A stretch of DNA of 64,000 bases from Myxococcales bacterium (lineage in GTDB: Bacteria; Myxococcota_A; Polyangia; Polyangiales; Ga0077539). This document shows, piece by piece, positions 37,637 to 46,299 of this stretch. Under the pieces are notes generated by a model that was not told where the DNA came from, did no database searches, and worked only from the letters and a program-made list of their open reading frames with translations. The position numbers and the translations under genes are program-made. The DNA lies in the NCBI GenBank assembly GCA_013298625.1, contig JAAFIF010000002.1, forward strand, positions 62,001 to 126,000, in the 5' to 3' direction. Each line of letters opens with the position of its first letter. Within the stretch, counting starts at the first letter, position 1.

Positions 37637-40420
37637 ATGCGAAACAACCCCACCGGCTCGTTGTTGCTCTGGACCGCAGGCACGCTGCTGCTCGCAGCGT
37701 GTTCGAACCCTCCGCCTCCGACCCCGGACGCCGCTGCTGACGCGATCGCCGACATGAACGCGCCGCAGCCCGACGGAGCGGCAGAGGCAGGGATGGACAC
37801 CGGCGTCACGCCGGACGTCGCCACGATCGACGACGCGGCCGCTGAAGCCGCCGCTGACGCAGAGGCCGGCGCGCCAGCGACAGCGCGCACGCTCCCCACC
37901 AACGGCTCGGCGGTGCTGCTGACCGCAGACGACCGCTTCGCGCTCGCGATCAACCGCAGGGCGAACTCGATCGCGGTGTTCTCCACGGATTTCACCGCCA
38001 ACCCGCCGACCGCGACGCGCACCGCGCTGTTGCCCGCGGCGATGGTGGGCGCGGACTCCGAGCCGTGGTCCGCGGTGCTCGGCAACGACGGGGACACGGC
38101 GTACGTGATCCTTCGCCGCGCTCAGCAGGTCATCAAGATCACCAGCCTGCGCACGGGACCGACCATCGCGGCCGCGCGCGCATCGGTGGGCAGCGAGCCG
38201 ACCGGCGTCGCGATCTCGCCCACCGGCCGCACGCTCTACGTCGCCAACTACCAGGACGGAACGGTCTCGGTCGTCAACACCGCGGACATGTCCGTCACGC
38301 GCACGATCAACCTCAACGTCTCGCTCGCGGACTCTGGGCTGCTCGGCGCGTCGGTCATGGGCCGCGCCCGCGCCGCGCTCGCGCACCCGCGCTCGATCGT
38401 CGTGACCAACAACGGCGACGGCAACGACGACGACGAGACCGTGTACGTCAGCGAGTTCTTCGCGCAGGCGCGCACCAGCGGCGTCCCCGCGGGCGACAGC
38501 CAGTTCGACCTCAACAAGCAGGGCGTGGTCTACCGCTTCAACGCCGGCAGCGGCGCGGTCGGCGCGCCGATCACGCTCGCGCCCGTGGACAACACAGGAT
38601 TTCAAGATTCGGCCAACGCGAACACGGGCTGCTTTCCGAACCAGCTGTTCTCGATGGCGCTCAACAACAACCGCCTGTACGTCACGAGCGTGTGCGAGTC
38701 GCCGCGCGGACCGACGGGGCCGGTCGGCACGGACCTGCGCAATTTTCAGACGCAGATCCACGCGGTCCTCAACGTGGTCGACACCGCGACCAACGCTGAG
38801 CTCCCCGCGCAGAAGGTGCTGCTCAACCAGCGGTTGCAACAGCAGTACACGACGCGCTCGGTCGCCGACGACGCGACGCGACGCATGCCGCTCATCATGA
38901 ACGACATTCAGTTCGTGGCCGGCACCAACGTGGCGTACATCAGCGCGTACGGGGCCGACGCAGTGTTTCGCGTGCGCTTCGCCGCGGACGGCTCGGTCGG
39001 CGAGGTCGGCACCGCGTCGTCGAACTTCATCAACCTGGCGAGCCTCCCCGGCGCCAACGCGGGACGGCTTCCTGTGGGCCTCGCGCTCGCGTCGACCGCG
39101 ACGCACGCTGGCAGCCGCGCGCTGGCGATCAACGAGAACACGCGCAACATCTCGATCCTCAACCTCGCGGAGCAGACCACGGTCAACGCCGCTGCGGCCG
39201 ACGCGATGCCCGCCGCGGGCAGCCCCGAGGAGCAGGTCAACACCGGCAAGCGCTTCTTCGTGACCGGCCTCGGCCGCTGGTCCATGAAGGGCCAGGGGTG
39301 GAACTCTTGTGAGTCGTGCCACCCCGACGGTCTCAGCGACAACGTGACCTGGTTCTTCGCGCGCGGACCGCGGCAGACCACGTCGCTCGACGCGTCGTTC
39401 AACCGCGGCGGCACCGAGCAGCGCATCTTCAACTGGACCGGCATCTTCGACGAAGTCCACGACTTCGAGCTGAACACCCGCGGTAACTCGGGCGGTCTCG
39501 GCGCCGTCGTTCACCGCGTGGGAATGCCCACCAGCGCCGACGACAGGATCATCTTCGACGGCACCGCCACCACGGGCGCGCAGATCGGCACGGCCACGCC
39601 CCAAGCCGGGCTCAACGGCTCGGTGAAGTCCATTCGCGCCGGCGTCCCTGCAGCGCCGATGGGAACGGTCACCAACGCCCTCGCGGACTGGGACGAGATC
39701 GACGAGTACGTGAAGAGCATCCGCGCCCCGCGGCGCCCGACCACGCTCGACCCGGCTGCGGTCACCGCGGGTCGCGCGCTCTTCGAGAGCAACAACTGCG
39801 GCGGCTGCCACGGCGGTCCGCTCTGGACGACGGCGCGTCGCTTCTGGACGCCCAGCGCTGCGACCAACAGCGCGATGGGAACGCTCCGCACCACCAACTT
39901 CAACGGCTTCATGGGCGGCTTCGCGGCGCTCAACCCGCCGTCGCAAACGGCGCCTGCGCCGCTGCGCTTCACCAACGCTGACCCGATGGTGGTCGGCGCC
40001 AACGACCAGATCAACTGCGTGCTCCGCGCGGTCGGCACCATTCGCGCTCCGGCCATGGCCGGCGGCGTCCCCGGCGCCGTCGCTCCTGCGGGCGTGACGA
40101 TCAACGAAGTGCGCGCCAACATGACCACCGCCGCGCAGGGCCTCACGGGCTTCTCGCCCCCGGGCCTCGTGGGAATGGGCTTGGGAGCTCCGTACTTCCA
40201 CGCGGGAAACGCGCGCACGCTCGAAGAGCTCTTCGACAGCGTGTTTCAGTCGCACTACCAGGCGTTCTCGGCGAACTTCCTGACCAACGCTGGCGCCGAC
40301 CGTGAGCGCGACATCCGCAACATCGTCGCATTCGTCCTCTCGATCGACGACGACACGATGACCGTTCCGGTGCGCGGCTCGCTCTCGTTCGACCCGCAGC
40401 TCTGCCCGAACACCCTCTGA
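37637..40420 (+). CDS. Lipoprotein with beta-propeller and di-haem cytochrome c (MauG-like)
   Basis: A 927-residue lipoprotein: lipobox LAAC (Cys22), a Pro/Asp/Ala-rich spacer (~23-80), then a YVTN-type beta-propeller (~90-540, with GRTLYVANYQDGTVSVVNT) and a C-terminal cytochrome c peroxidase/MauG-like region. Haem motifs are C558-E-S-C561-H562 and C721-G-G-C724-H725, as in di-haem peroxidases. The region after the second motif (GLGAPYFHAGNARTLEELFDS) matches the family too. Such enzymes oxidise peroxide or protein residues in the periplasm; the fused propeller may bind the partner or a quinone-type cofactor substrate. The ATG at 37637 follows AAGG. No MADH or methylamine genes are nearby, so the substrate is unknown. 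Confidence 0.85.
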   Translation: MRNNPTGSLLLWTAGTLLLAACSNPPPPTPDAAADAIADMNAPQPDGAAEAGMDTGVTPDVATIDDAAAEAAADAEAGAPATARTLPTNGSAVLLTADDRFALAINRRANSIAVFSTDFTANPPTATRTALLPAAMVGADSEPWSAVLGNDGDTAYVILRRAQQVIKITSLRTGPTIAAARASVGSEPTGVAISPTGRTLYVANYQDGTVSVVNTADMSVTRTINLNVSLADSGLLGASVMGRARAALAHPRSIVVTNNGDGNDDDETVYVSEFFAQARTSGVPAGDSQFDLNKQGVVYRFNAGSGAVGAPITLAPVDNTGFQDSANANTGCFPNQLFSMALNNNRLYVTSVCESPRGPTGPVGTDLRNFQTQIHAVLNVVDTATNAELPAQKVLLNQRLQQQYTTRSVADDATRRMPLIMNDIQFVAGTNVAYISAYGADAVFRVRFAADGSVGEVGTASSNFINLASLPGANAGRLPVGLALASTATHAGSRALAINENTRNISILNLAEQTTVNAAAADAMPAAGSPEEQVNTGKRFFVTGLGRWSMKGQGWNSCESCHPDGLSDNVTWFFARGPRQTTSLDASFNRGGTEQRIFNWTGIFDEVHDFELNTRGNSGGLGAVVHRVGMPTSADDRIIFDGTATTGAQIGTATPQAGLNGSVKSIRAGVPAAPMGTVTNALADWDEIDEYVKSIRAPRRPTTLDPAAVTAGRALFESNNCGGCHGGPLWTTARRFWTPSAATNSAMGTLRTTNFNGFMGGFAALNPPSQTAPAPLRFTNADPMVVGANDQINCVLRAVGTIRAPAMAGGVPGAVAPAGVTINEVRANMTTAAQGLTGFSPPGLVGMGLGAPYFHAGNARTLEELFDSVFQSHYQAFSANFLTNAGADRERDIRNIVAFVLSIDDDTMTVPVRGSLSFDPQLCPNTL

Positions 40421-40503
40421 TCGCCGCTCGCGCAACGGGTGCTGCCTTCGCGCAGCGCCCGCGCTGAGCATCATCGCGTGGCCACTTGTGGCCAAAGGGG
40501 AAT

Positions 40504-40548
40504 ATCCTTCGCCGCGGGTCCGTCTGATGGACCACCGTAGCGAAGGAT
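40504..40548 (+). promoter_or_regulatory. Leader hairpin covering the ribosome-binding site
   Basis: ATCCTTCGC (40504-40512) and GCGAAGGAT (40540-40548) are perfect 9-bp inverted repeats, with an inner stem GGTCC (40517-40521)/GGACC (40529-40533). The 3' arm contains the GAAGGA that would bind 16S rRNA, 12 nt before the ATG at 40560. The structure could mask the ribosome-binding site until it melts or is bound by a factor. Confidence 0.55.
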
Positions 40549-40559
40549 CTACACCTCAG

Positions 40560-41600
40560 ATGCGAACGATCTCGACCACCCTGGCTATGCTCGCCGCGCT
40601 CGCGGTCGCAGCAACCACGAGCACAGCCTCAGCGCAGGTCGTGCAAATCAACAACGGCTTCTCGCCGGACCCCGTCACGCTCCGCGGCGTCGCGGGCGGG
40701 CCGGTGGAGGGCTCCACCATCGCAGCATCGTGTCGCGGCTACCTCCCTGCGCGGCCCCAGCACCGCATCGTGACCAACGGCCTCAGCCCCGTTCGCATCT
40801 TCACGATGGCCGCCGAAAACGCGGACGTGACGCTCGCGATCGTGACGCCGAACCGCACGGTGTACTGCGACGACGACGGGGGCGAGAACATGCAGGCCAA
40901 GCTCGACCTGCGCCTCCCCGCGGGCACCTACGACGTGTACGTCGGATCGTTTCGAGCGAGCGAACAAGCAGCTTATTCGCTGGTGGTTACCACCAACACC
41001 TCGCTCAACTCCGAGACGTACCGCCCGTCCAACGCGGCCGTCATCGTGCCGGCGAACCCCAATCCAAACAACAACCCAAACAACAACCCAAACCCCAATC
41101 CAAACGCGAACCCGAACAACGGCAATTCGCCTTGGAACACCCCAAACAACAACCCAAACAATCGCCCCAACAACAACCCGACGCCCAACCAGCCGCGTCG
41201 CATCGACCAGGCCGCGCTGCTGCGCCCCGTCGGCCCTTCGGTGCGCCTGCGCAATGGCGGAACGCAACGCGCACGCGGTCGGACCGGCGGCTCCGTCGAG
41301 TCCTCCGACCTTCACGCGAGCTGCAGTCGTGGCTTCATCAGCACCGAGCCGTCGCACACGGTCTCCGTGGACCGCGCGGGGCTGCCGCTGCAGTTCAGGG
41401 TCACCTCTGCGTCGGACACCACGCTCATGATCCGCTCGCCCAACGGCGAAGTGCAGTGCGACGACGACTCGGGCGGCGGCTTCAACCCGATGGTCGAGTT
41501 TCGCGCCAGCGTCCCCGGAACGTACACGGTCTGGGTCGGCACCTACCGCCAAGGCATGCGCAACCTCTACCAGCTCACCGCTACAACGGCTCCCCGCTGA
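40560..41600 (+). CDS. Secreted protein with two similar Cys-Asp-rich domains joined by an Asn/Pro repeat
   Basis: A 346-residue secreted protein. The signal peptide (MRTISTTLAMLAALAVAATTSTASAQ) is clear from the ATG at 40560; an upstream ATG at 40527 would add 11 residues and a poorer signal. Two copies of a PPC-like domain (~30-155 and ~225-346) each contain a segment ending with CDDDGG or CDDDSGG followed by a hydrophobic strand (AGTYDVYVGSF / PGTYTVWVGTY), suggesting duplication. They are separated by a low-complexity linker of Pro-Asn-Asn units (DNA 41056-41193). No enzymatic motif is seen; it is probably a structural or binding exoprotein. Its leader can form a hairpin over the ribosome-binding site (40504-40548). 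Function unknown. Confidence 0.7.
   Translation: MRTISTTLAMLAALAVAATTSTASAQVVQINNGFSPDPVTLRGVAGGPVEGSTIAASCRGYLPARPQHRIVTNGLSPVRIFTMAAENADVTLAIVTPNRTVYCDDDGGENMQAKLDLRLPAGTYDVYVGSFRASEQAAYSLVVTTNTSLNSETYRPSNAAVIVPANPNPNNNPNNNPNPNPNANPNNGNSPWNTPNNNPNNRPNNNPTPNQPRRIDQAALLRPVGPSVRLRNGGTQRARGRTGGSVESSDLHASCSRGFISTEPSHTVSVDRAGLPLQFRVTSASDTTLMIRSPNGEVQCDDDSGGGFNPMVEFRASVPGTYTVWVGTYRQGMRNLYQLTATTAPR
41056..41193 (+). repeat. AAC/CAA-rich tandem repeat encoding an Asn/Pro linker
   Basis: Short repeats based on AACCCAAACAAC-like units code for stretches of Pro-Asn and Asn-Asn between the two domains of the secreted protein. Such low-GC, repetitive DNA stands out from the surrounding GC-rich sequence and is likely to vary in copy number. 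Confidence 0.75.
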
Positions 41601-41648
41601 GCGCGCCGCGGTAGTACGCTCGCGCCCCTGTAGGGAGCGATCGACCGC

Positions 41649-42062
41649 ATGGCAGACACACCGACCTCCGCTGAGCTACTCGCGGACCTCAAGAAAACTC
41701 CTGGCGACGACGCGCTCCGCGAGAAGGCCGCGCGCGCGCTGCTCGCCGAAGGCGACGCTGAGGGCTCGTTCAAGACCCTCCTCGAGCGGCTCGTCAACGT
41801 GACCGCGCACGCCAAGGGCTCGCCCCTTCCATCGCTGCACCGCAAGGTCATCAAGCCCGCGCAGCTCCGCGTCGAAGCCGACGGAGACAGCTTCGTCCGC
41901 GACTTCGTGTGCGCGCAGGGCAGGGTGCTTTTCTTCTGGGTGCCCGAAGCGGTCGCGTCCAAGGGAGATGAGCTGCGCGACGCCGTGCGCGAGCGCCTCG
42001 ACAGCAAGCTAGCCGCCTACGACCGCAAGCGCGGCCGCAGCGCCGACGGAGACGACGAGTGA
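41649..42062 (+). CDS. Uncharacterised 137-residue protein
   Basis: A 137-residue soluble protein, acidic at the C-terminus (RGRSADGDDE). No family recognised. The N-terminal half is helical and TPR-like (ELLADLKKTPGDDALREKAARALLAEGDAE); the second half has a beta-like stretch (DFVCAQGRVLFFWVPEAVAS). A GGAG site precedes the ATG at 41649. Its last codon overlaps the GTG of the next gene (GTGA at 42059-42062), so the two are co-translated, and a link to the HEAT/AKR fusion is likely but undefined. Confidence 0.55.
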   Translation: MADTPTSAELLADLKKTPGDDALREKAARALLAEGDAEGSFKTLLERLVNVTAHAKGSPLPSLHRKVIKPAQLRVEADGDSFVRDFVCAQGRVLFFWVPEAVASKGDELRDAVRERLDSKLAAYDRKRGRSADGDDE

Positions 42063-44899
42063 GCGCACCGATGAAGCACCACCGCAACGAAGCCAGCCCG
42101 TTCGAGCCGAGCGACCTGTTCGACCCGAGCGCCGACGTCCGCGCACGCGCTGCCCGCGCCGCGCCGAAGACCCGCGATCACGCGCTGCACCTCCGCGCCG
42201 TGTTGCTGTTCGATCGCTCCGTCGCTCCGCGCGTGGCCGCAGCGCAAGCGCTCGCCACGTTCGCGACGCCCGAGATCGGCGTGCTGCTTCGCGACGGTCT
42301 GCGCGACCCGTCTCCGCTCGTACGCGACGCCGTCGCCCGCGCCATCGCACGCAACGGCGACGTCGGCGCAGCGTCCGCGCTCGCCGAAATGGCCCGCGAA
42401 GACGAGATCTGGTTCGTCCGCCGCACCGCTGTGTTCGCGTACGCAGCGATCGCTGGCTTCGACGCGGTCACCGTGCTGCTCGAAGTGCTCGACGACCCGT
42501 TCTGGCGCGTCCGGCACGGCGCCGTGCTCGCGCTAGAGTCGCTCGGGCACGGAAGCGACGAGGTTCGCGCGCGCGTGCTCGCAGAGCCCGTCGAGACCCC
42601 CGCCGCCGAACGCGCTCAGCGCTATCTGCGCGCGCGCTGGCAGCTCGAGGTCCCGTCGCTCAACATCGCGCGCGACCACGAGAGCAACGACGACGATCCC
42701 TGGTACGACGACGACCCCGCCGTCATCACCGCCCGCGTCGCCGAACGCACGCCGCCTCCCGAGCGCCTCGTCGCGCTGCTCGGTGAATCGCACGAGCCGC
42801 TGCGCAAGCTAGCGATCGACGGCCTCGTCCGCAGCCGCGACCGCATCGCGCTCGCCGGCGCCTCGTGCTGGCTCGACGCGCCGCGCGTCCCCCACGCGGC
42901 CGAGAGCGCGCGAAAAGTGCTTCGCATGGCGCACGAAGACAGCCTCGCCGTCGCCATCGCAGCATGCGGGTCGCGGCTGCCCGGCGTCGCCGCGTGGGCC
43001 ATTCACGTCGTCGTCGATCACCATCGCGCAGAGCTCGCCGAGCTGATCCTCGCGCGCCACAACGAACCCGACGCGCGCGTCCGCGCTGCGGTGGCGTACG
43101 CCGTTCCGTCCATGGCGCGCACGATGGACGAGGCCGCGCGGCTGCTCGCGACGCTCGCCAACGACCGCGTCGAGTCGGTGCGCATCGCCGCGATCGCAGC
43201 CCTCTCGCTGCTCGATGACCCAGCGATCGACGCGACCATCGCCGCGCTCGACGCTCGCTCGTTCGCGACCCCCGCCCGCGTCGCCCTCGTGCGCGCCTCG
43301 ATGCGCCGCGACGACGTCGCCTCGGTCCGCGCCGCGCTCAGCGACCCGCACCCCTACGTCCGCGGAACCGCCGTCGACGCCCTTCGCTCGCGTGGCCTGC
43401 TGACGCTCGCCGAGCACGACCAGCTCGTGTCCGACGCCGACCCGTGGGTGCGCAGCGCCGCCGTCGAAGCCGAAGACGCCGAGCGCGTGCTCGAAGCCGA
43501 GCCCGACGTCACCGTGCGTCGCATCGTGATCGACCGCGTCTGCGCCACCCGGCGCGTGCTCGACCCCGAGTTTACCGCCCGCGTCGCCGCTCGCGCCGTC
43601 GCCGACCGCGACCCGTGGGTGAGGGCCCGCGGCGCTCGCTTGATTTCTGCGCACGAAAACAACAACGGCGACGAGGCGCTCGTGGCGCTGCTCGTCGCCG
43701 AGTCCGACGCGCGCGCGATGGTGCGCGCCGCGGCCTCGGACATCATCGAGCGCATCGCCGACGTCGGCGCCCGCGTCCAAGCGCTCTTCGAGCGCGGTGC
43801 GATCCCCGAGCGCGCTCGCCCGGTCGCCCTGCATTGGGTGGCCCGCGCCGCAGAGCACCCTGCAGCGGCGCTCGAGGCCATCGCAACTGAGCCCTCGCTG
43901 CGAGCGCAGATCGCGACCATCTCGATGCTCTTGCCCGAGACCGAGCGGGCGAAGATCCAGCGCGTCGTCGGCGAGCCCGTCGAGCCACCGGCGGTCGAGC
44001 GCGAGCGCCGCGCGTACGAGCCGTTTCCCACGCAGTCGCACAGGTCCTTCGGACGCACAGGGCTGCGCTTGTCTCCCGTCGCGTTCTCCGGCGCGCAGAG
44101 CCCCAGCGAGTCGGTCTTCATCGAGGGCCGTGAGCGCGGGATGAACGCGTTCTTCTGGGAGCCGCGCTACCACACCCTCACGCGCTTTGTGCGCAGCGCG
44201 CCGAAGAAGCACGACTTGCACGTGATCGCGGGCACCTACCACGCCGACGAGCGCTCGATCGTGGCCGACGTCGAGCGCACGCTGAAGCGCCTGCGCGTCG
44301 AGCGGCTCGGCGTGTTCTTGCTCTACTGGGCCCGCTCGAGCGCGCGCCTCGACGACAAGACCTTCGCCGTGCTCGAGCGCCTCAAGCGCGACGGAAAGAT
44401 CGCAGCCCACGGCTTCTCGACGCACCTTCGCGCCGTCGGCGAACGCGCGCTCGAGCAGCACCCCTGGGACGTCGTGATGTCCCGATTCAACGCCGCGCAC
44501 ACGGGCGCAGAGCGCGCGCTCTGGCCGGCGGTCGCTCGCTCGGGCGCCGCGGCGATCGCGTTCACCGCCCTGTGCTACGCACGGTTGCTCGTGCCCGTGC
44601 GCGGCTCGGACACCACGCCGCCGAGCGCCGCGGACTGCTACCGCTTCGCGCTCTCGAACCCCGCCGTCGGACTCGTGTTGGCCGCGCCGTCGCTGCCCTC
44701 CGACGCGCGCGCGGCCCTCGAAGCGATGGAGCGCCCGACGCTCGACGCCGACACCGAGCGCGCCGTCCGCGCGCACGGCGCCGCGGTGTACCGCGTCGAC
44801 ACCGAGTTCAACGCGCTCGTCCGAAAGGGAGACCGCATCGTCCTCGCCGACCCGCGCGAGGCCGCGCTCTCGCTCATGGACGCAGCGCGCCCAGACTGA
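42059..44899 (+). CDS. HEAT-repeat protein fused to an inactive-looking aldo-keto reductase domain
   Basis: A 946-residue soluble protein starting with GTG in the overlap with the preceding gene. Residues ~1-640 are HEAT/PBS-lyase repeats (units such as LLRDGLRDPSPLVRDAVARAIAR). From ~660 the sequence becomes an aldo-keto reductase: HRSFGRTGLRLSPVAFSG, then GMNAFFWEPRYH (695-706). In active AKRs the four catalytic residues are Asp, Tyr, Lys and His. Here Tyr704 aligns with Tyr, but the Asp position is W700, the Lys position is in GTY (~725-727) and the His position is Y756 in LLYWARSS. The reductase is therefore probably a pseudoenzyme used for binding. The C-terminal helix bundle finishes the barrel. 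Convergent gene is far off (45297), leaving an unusual 397-bp gap. Confidence 0.72.
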   Translation: MSAPMKHHRNEASPFEPSDLFDPSADVRARAARAAPKTRDHALHLRAVLLFDRSVAPRVAAAQALATFATPEIGVLLRDGLRDPSPLVRDAVARAIARNGDVGAASALAEMAREDEIWFVRRTAVFAYAAIAGFDAVTVLLEVLDDPFWRVRHGAVLALESLGHGSDEVRARVLAEPVETPAAERAQRYLRARWQLEVPSLNIARDHESNDDDPWYDDDPAVITARVAERTPPPERLVALLGESHEPLRKLAIDGLVRSRDRIALAGASCWLDAPRVPHAAESARKVLRMAHEDSLAVAIAACGSRLPGVAAWAIHVVVDHHRAELAELILARHNEPDARVRAAVAYAVPSMARTMDEAARLLATLANDRVESVRIAAIAALSLLDDPAIDATIAALDARSFATPARVALVRASMRRDDVASVRAALSDPHPYVRGTAVDALRSRGLLTLAEHDQLVSDADPWVRSAAVEAEDAERVLEAEPDVTVRRIVIDRVCATRRVLDPEFTARVAARAVADRDPWVRARGARLISAHENNNGDEALVALLVAESDARAMVRAAASDIIERIADVGARVQALFERGAIPERARPVALHWVARAAEHPAAALEAIATEPSLRAQIATISMLLPETERAKIQRVVGEPVEPPAVERERRAYEPFPTQSHRSFGRTGLRLSPVAFSGAQSPSESVFIEGRERGMNAFFWEPRYHTLTRFVRSAPKKHDLHVIAGTYHADERSIVADVERTLKRLRVERLGVFLLYWARSSARLDDKTFAVLERLKRDGKIAAHGFSTHLRAVGERALEQHPWDVVMSRFNAAHTGAERALWPAVARSGAAAIAFTALCYARLLVPVRGSDTTPPSAADCYRFALSNPAVGLVLAAPSLPSDARAALEAMERPTLDADTERAVRAHGAAVYRVDTEFNALVRKGDRIVLADPREAALSLMDAARPD

Positions 44900-44924
44900 C
44901 CGCTCTCTGCGCCGGCTGAAACGC

Positions 44925-44979
44925 AGCCTTCAGCCCCGCGGCGCTACGCCGCGGCTGACCACCGCCCAGCATCGAAAAC
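44925..44979 (+). repeat. ~54-bp repeat, copy 1, with internal hairpin
   Basis: Starts AGCCTTCAG and ends CATCGAAAAC. It contains CCGCGGCG-CTA-CGCCGCGG (44936-44954), an 8-bp hairpin. It is matched by copy 2 at 45137, 212 bp away, with the same hairpin core. Confidence 0.7.
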
Positions 44980-45136
44980 GAGCTTCGCTATTTCGCTATC
45001 AGCGCCTGCCGGCTTCCCGCTGATCGCTACGCTCATGCGTGAAAGTGCGATCGCCGGTGCAGAGAGCGCTCTTCTCGCCTCAACGCTTCGTGCTACGGTC
45101 CTCGACGGATCGAGTCGACGCGGTCGAGACGGGCAT

Positions 45137-45189
45137 AGCCTTCAGTTCGCGGCGCTACGCCGCGGCCGACCGTGACCAGCACTGAAAAC
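45137..45189 (+). repeat. ~54-bp repeat, copy 2, with internal hairpin
   Basis: Begins AGCCTTCAGTTCGCGG and ends CACTGAAAAC. The CGCGGCG-CTA-CGCCGCG hairpin is at 45148-45164. Same orientation as copy 1, with a few substitutions and a small length difference. Confidence 0.7.
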
Positions 45190-45191
45190 TA

Positions 45192-45239
45192 GTTGCGCGC
45201 GGGCCGGGTCGTGCCGACCTCTTCCGGCCCGCGCGCAAC
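45192..45239. terminator. Perfect 16-bp inverted repeat, likely bidirectional terminator
   Basis: GTTGCGCGCGGGCCGG (45192-45207) and CCGGCCCGCGCGCAAC (45224-45239) are exact inverted repeats with a 16-nt loop. It lies between the ends of two convergent genes, so it could terminate both. There is no T-run on either side, so a rho-dependent or non-classical function is possible. Confidence 0.6.
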
Positions 45240-45296
45240 GTGACGAGCAAGTACGCTCCGCCCGCGTCGCCTCGATCCCTCCCTCGCGCTGCCTCT

Positions 45297-46268
45297 TCAC
45301 ACGCGCAGCACGATCTTGCCGAAGTTCTCGTTGGCGCTCATCGCGACCTGCGCTTCTGCCGCTTGTTCGAGCGTCATCACGCGGTCGATCACTGGCCTGA
45401 GCGCGCCGGTCTTCCAGTGCGGCGCGGCCCACTCGCAGAACGCGCGCACCGCGAGCGACTTCTCTGCGTCCGATCGCGAGCGAAGCACGGTCCCCTCGAG
45501 CCGAGCGCGCTTGCGAAGCAGCAGTCCCAGATCGATTTCGCCCTGCGATCCGCCTAGCAGACCGACGACGATCAGCCGACCGCGCGCGGCCAAGAGCCGC
45601 ACGTTTGCAGCGAGGTAGTTCGCGCCCACGAAATCAACGATCACGTCCGCGCCCGACGCGAAGCGCTCTCGAACCAGAGGTTCGAACTCGCCTCCGTCCA
45701 CAGCGGCCTCGAGCCCGTAGCTCATGGCGCGCGCGCGCTTGGACTCGGTGCGCGCCGTTCCGATCACCCGCGCGCCCATCGCTCGCGCGATCTGAACGAC
45801 CGCGACGCCGACGCCGCTGCCGACGGCGTGCACGAGCACGGCGCTGCCCTCGCGCGCGCCGCCCAAGGTCACGAGCGCGTCGTGCGCCGTGACAAACGCC
45901 TCGGCAATCGCGGCGCTCTCGATCAGCCCCACGCCCTCGGGACGGTCGAACACGCACCCTTCGTTCACGCACACGTACTCGGCGTACGTGCCGCCGCCAG
46001 CGATCCCGCACACCTCGCGGCCGAGCCACCCAGCGTCGACGCCAGCGCCCACAGCGTCCACCACGCCCGAAAACTCCAAGCCCGGAACGTCCTTCGCCAC
46101 GCCCGGCGGCGCCGGGTACGCCCCCAACCGCTGGATCACGTCCGCGCGATTGAGCGCAGTCGCAGCCACGCGAACTCGCAGTTCTCCGGCCCGAGGCGCC
46201 GGGGTCTCGACCTCGCGCAGCGCGATCACCTCTGGTCCGCCCGCTGCTGTGTAGACGATCGCCCGCAT
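45297..46268 (-). CDS. NAD(P)H quinone oxidoreductase (zinc-independent MDR family)
   Basis: A 323-residue medium-chain dehydrogenase/reductase of the PIG3-like quinone oxidoreductase type. The start at 46268 (MRAIVYTAAGGPEVIALREV) follows AAGGAG; an in-frame start eight codons upstream is less likely. Motifs: NRADVIQRLGAYPAPPG, LEFSGVVDAVGAGV, a GxGxxG-like nucleotide loop in VHAVGSGVGVAVVQIARAMG, and SANENFGKIVLRV at the end. No catalytic-zinc Cys/His set is present. It should reduce quinones using NADPH. Its neighbour 31 bp away is divergent. Confidence 0.88.
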   Translation of the reverse strand: MRAIVYTAAGGPEVIALREVETPAPRAGELRVRVAATALNRADVIQRLGAYPAPPGVAKDVPGLEFSGVVDAVGAGVDAGWLGREVCGIAGGGTYAEYVCVNEGCVFDRPEGVGLIESAAIAEAFVTAHDALVTLGGAREGSAVLVHAVGSGVGVAVVQIARAMGARVIGTARTESKRARAMSYGLEAAVDGGEFEPLVRERFASGADVIVDFVGANYLAANVRLLAARGRLIVVGLLGGSQGEIDLGLLLRKRARLEGTVLRSRSDAEKSLAVRAFCEWAAPHWKTGALRPVIDRVMTLEQAAEAQVAMSANENFGKIVLRV

Positions 46269-46299
46269 CGCTCGCTCCTTCGGTACACTCACCCATCCA

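Larger units (their letters stand above)
44900..45296. other. Convergent intergenic region with repeats and a strong hairpin
   Basis: A 397-bp gap between two convergent genes, unusually long for this window. It holds two diverged copies of a ~54-bp repeat and one long perfect hairpin (separate entries). Between the repeats I see no gene. It may be a dispersed repetitive element with terminator function. Confidence 0.5.

Noticed and set aside
41056..41193. CRISPR array
   Set aside because: The repeats are short, in frame, and code for an Asn/Pro linker; no unique spacers or cas genes.
44925..45189. Insertion-sequence ends
   Set aside because: The repeats are direct, not terminal inverted, and no transposase lies between them.
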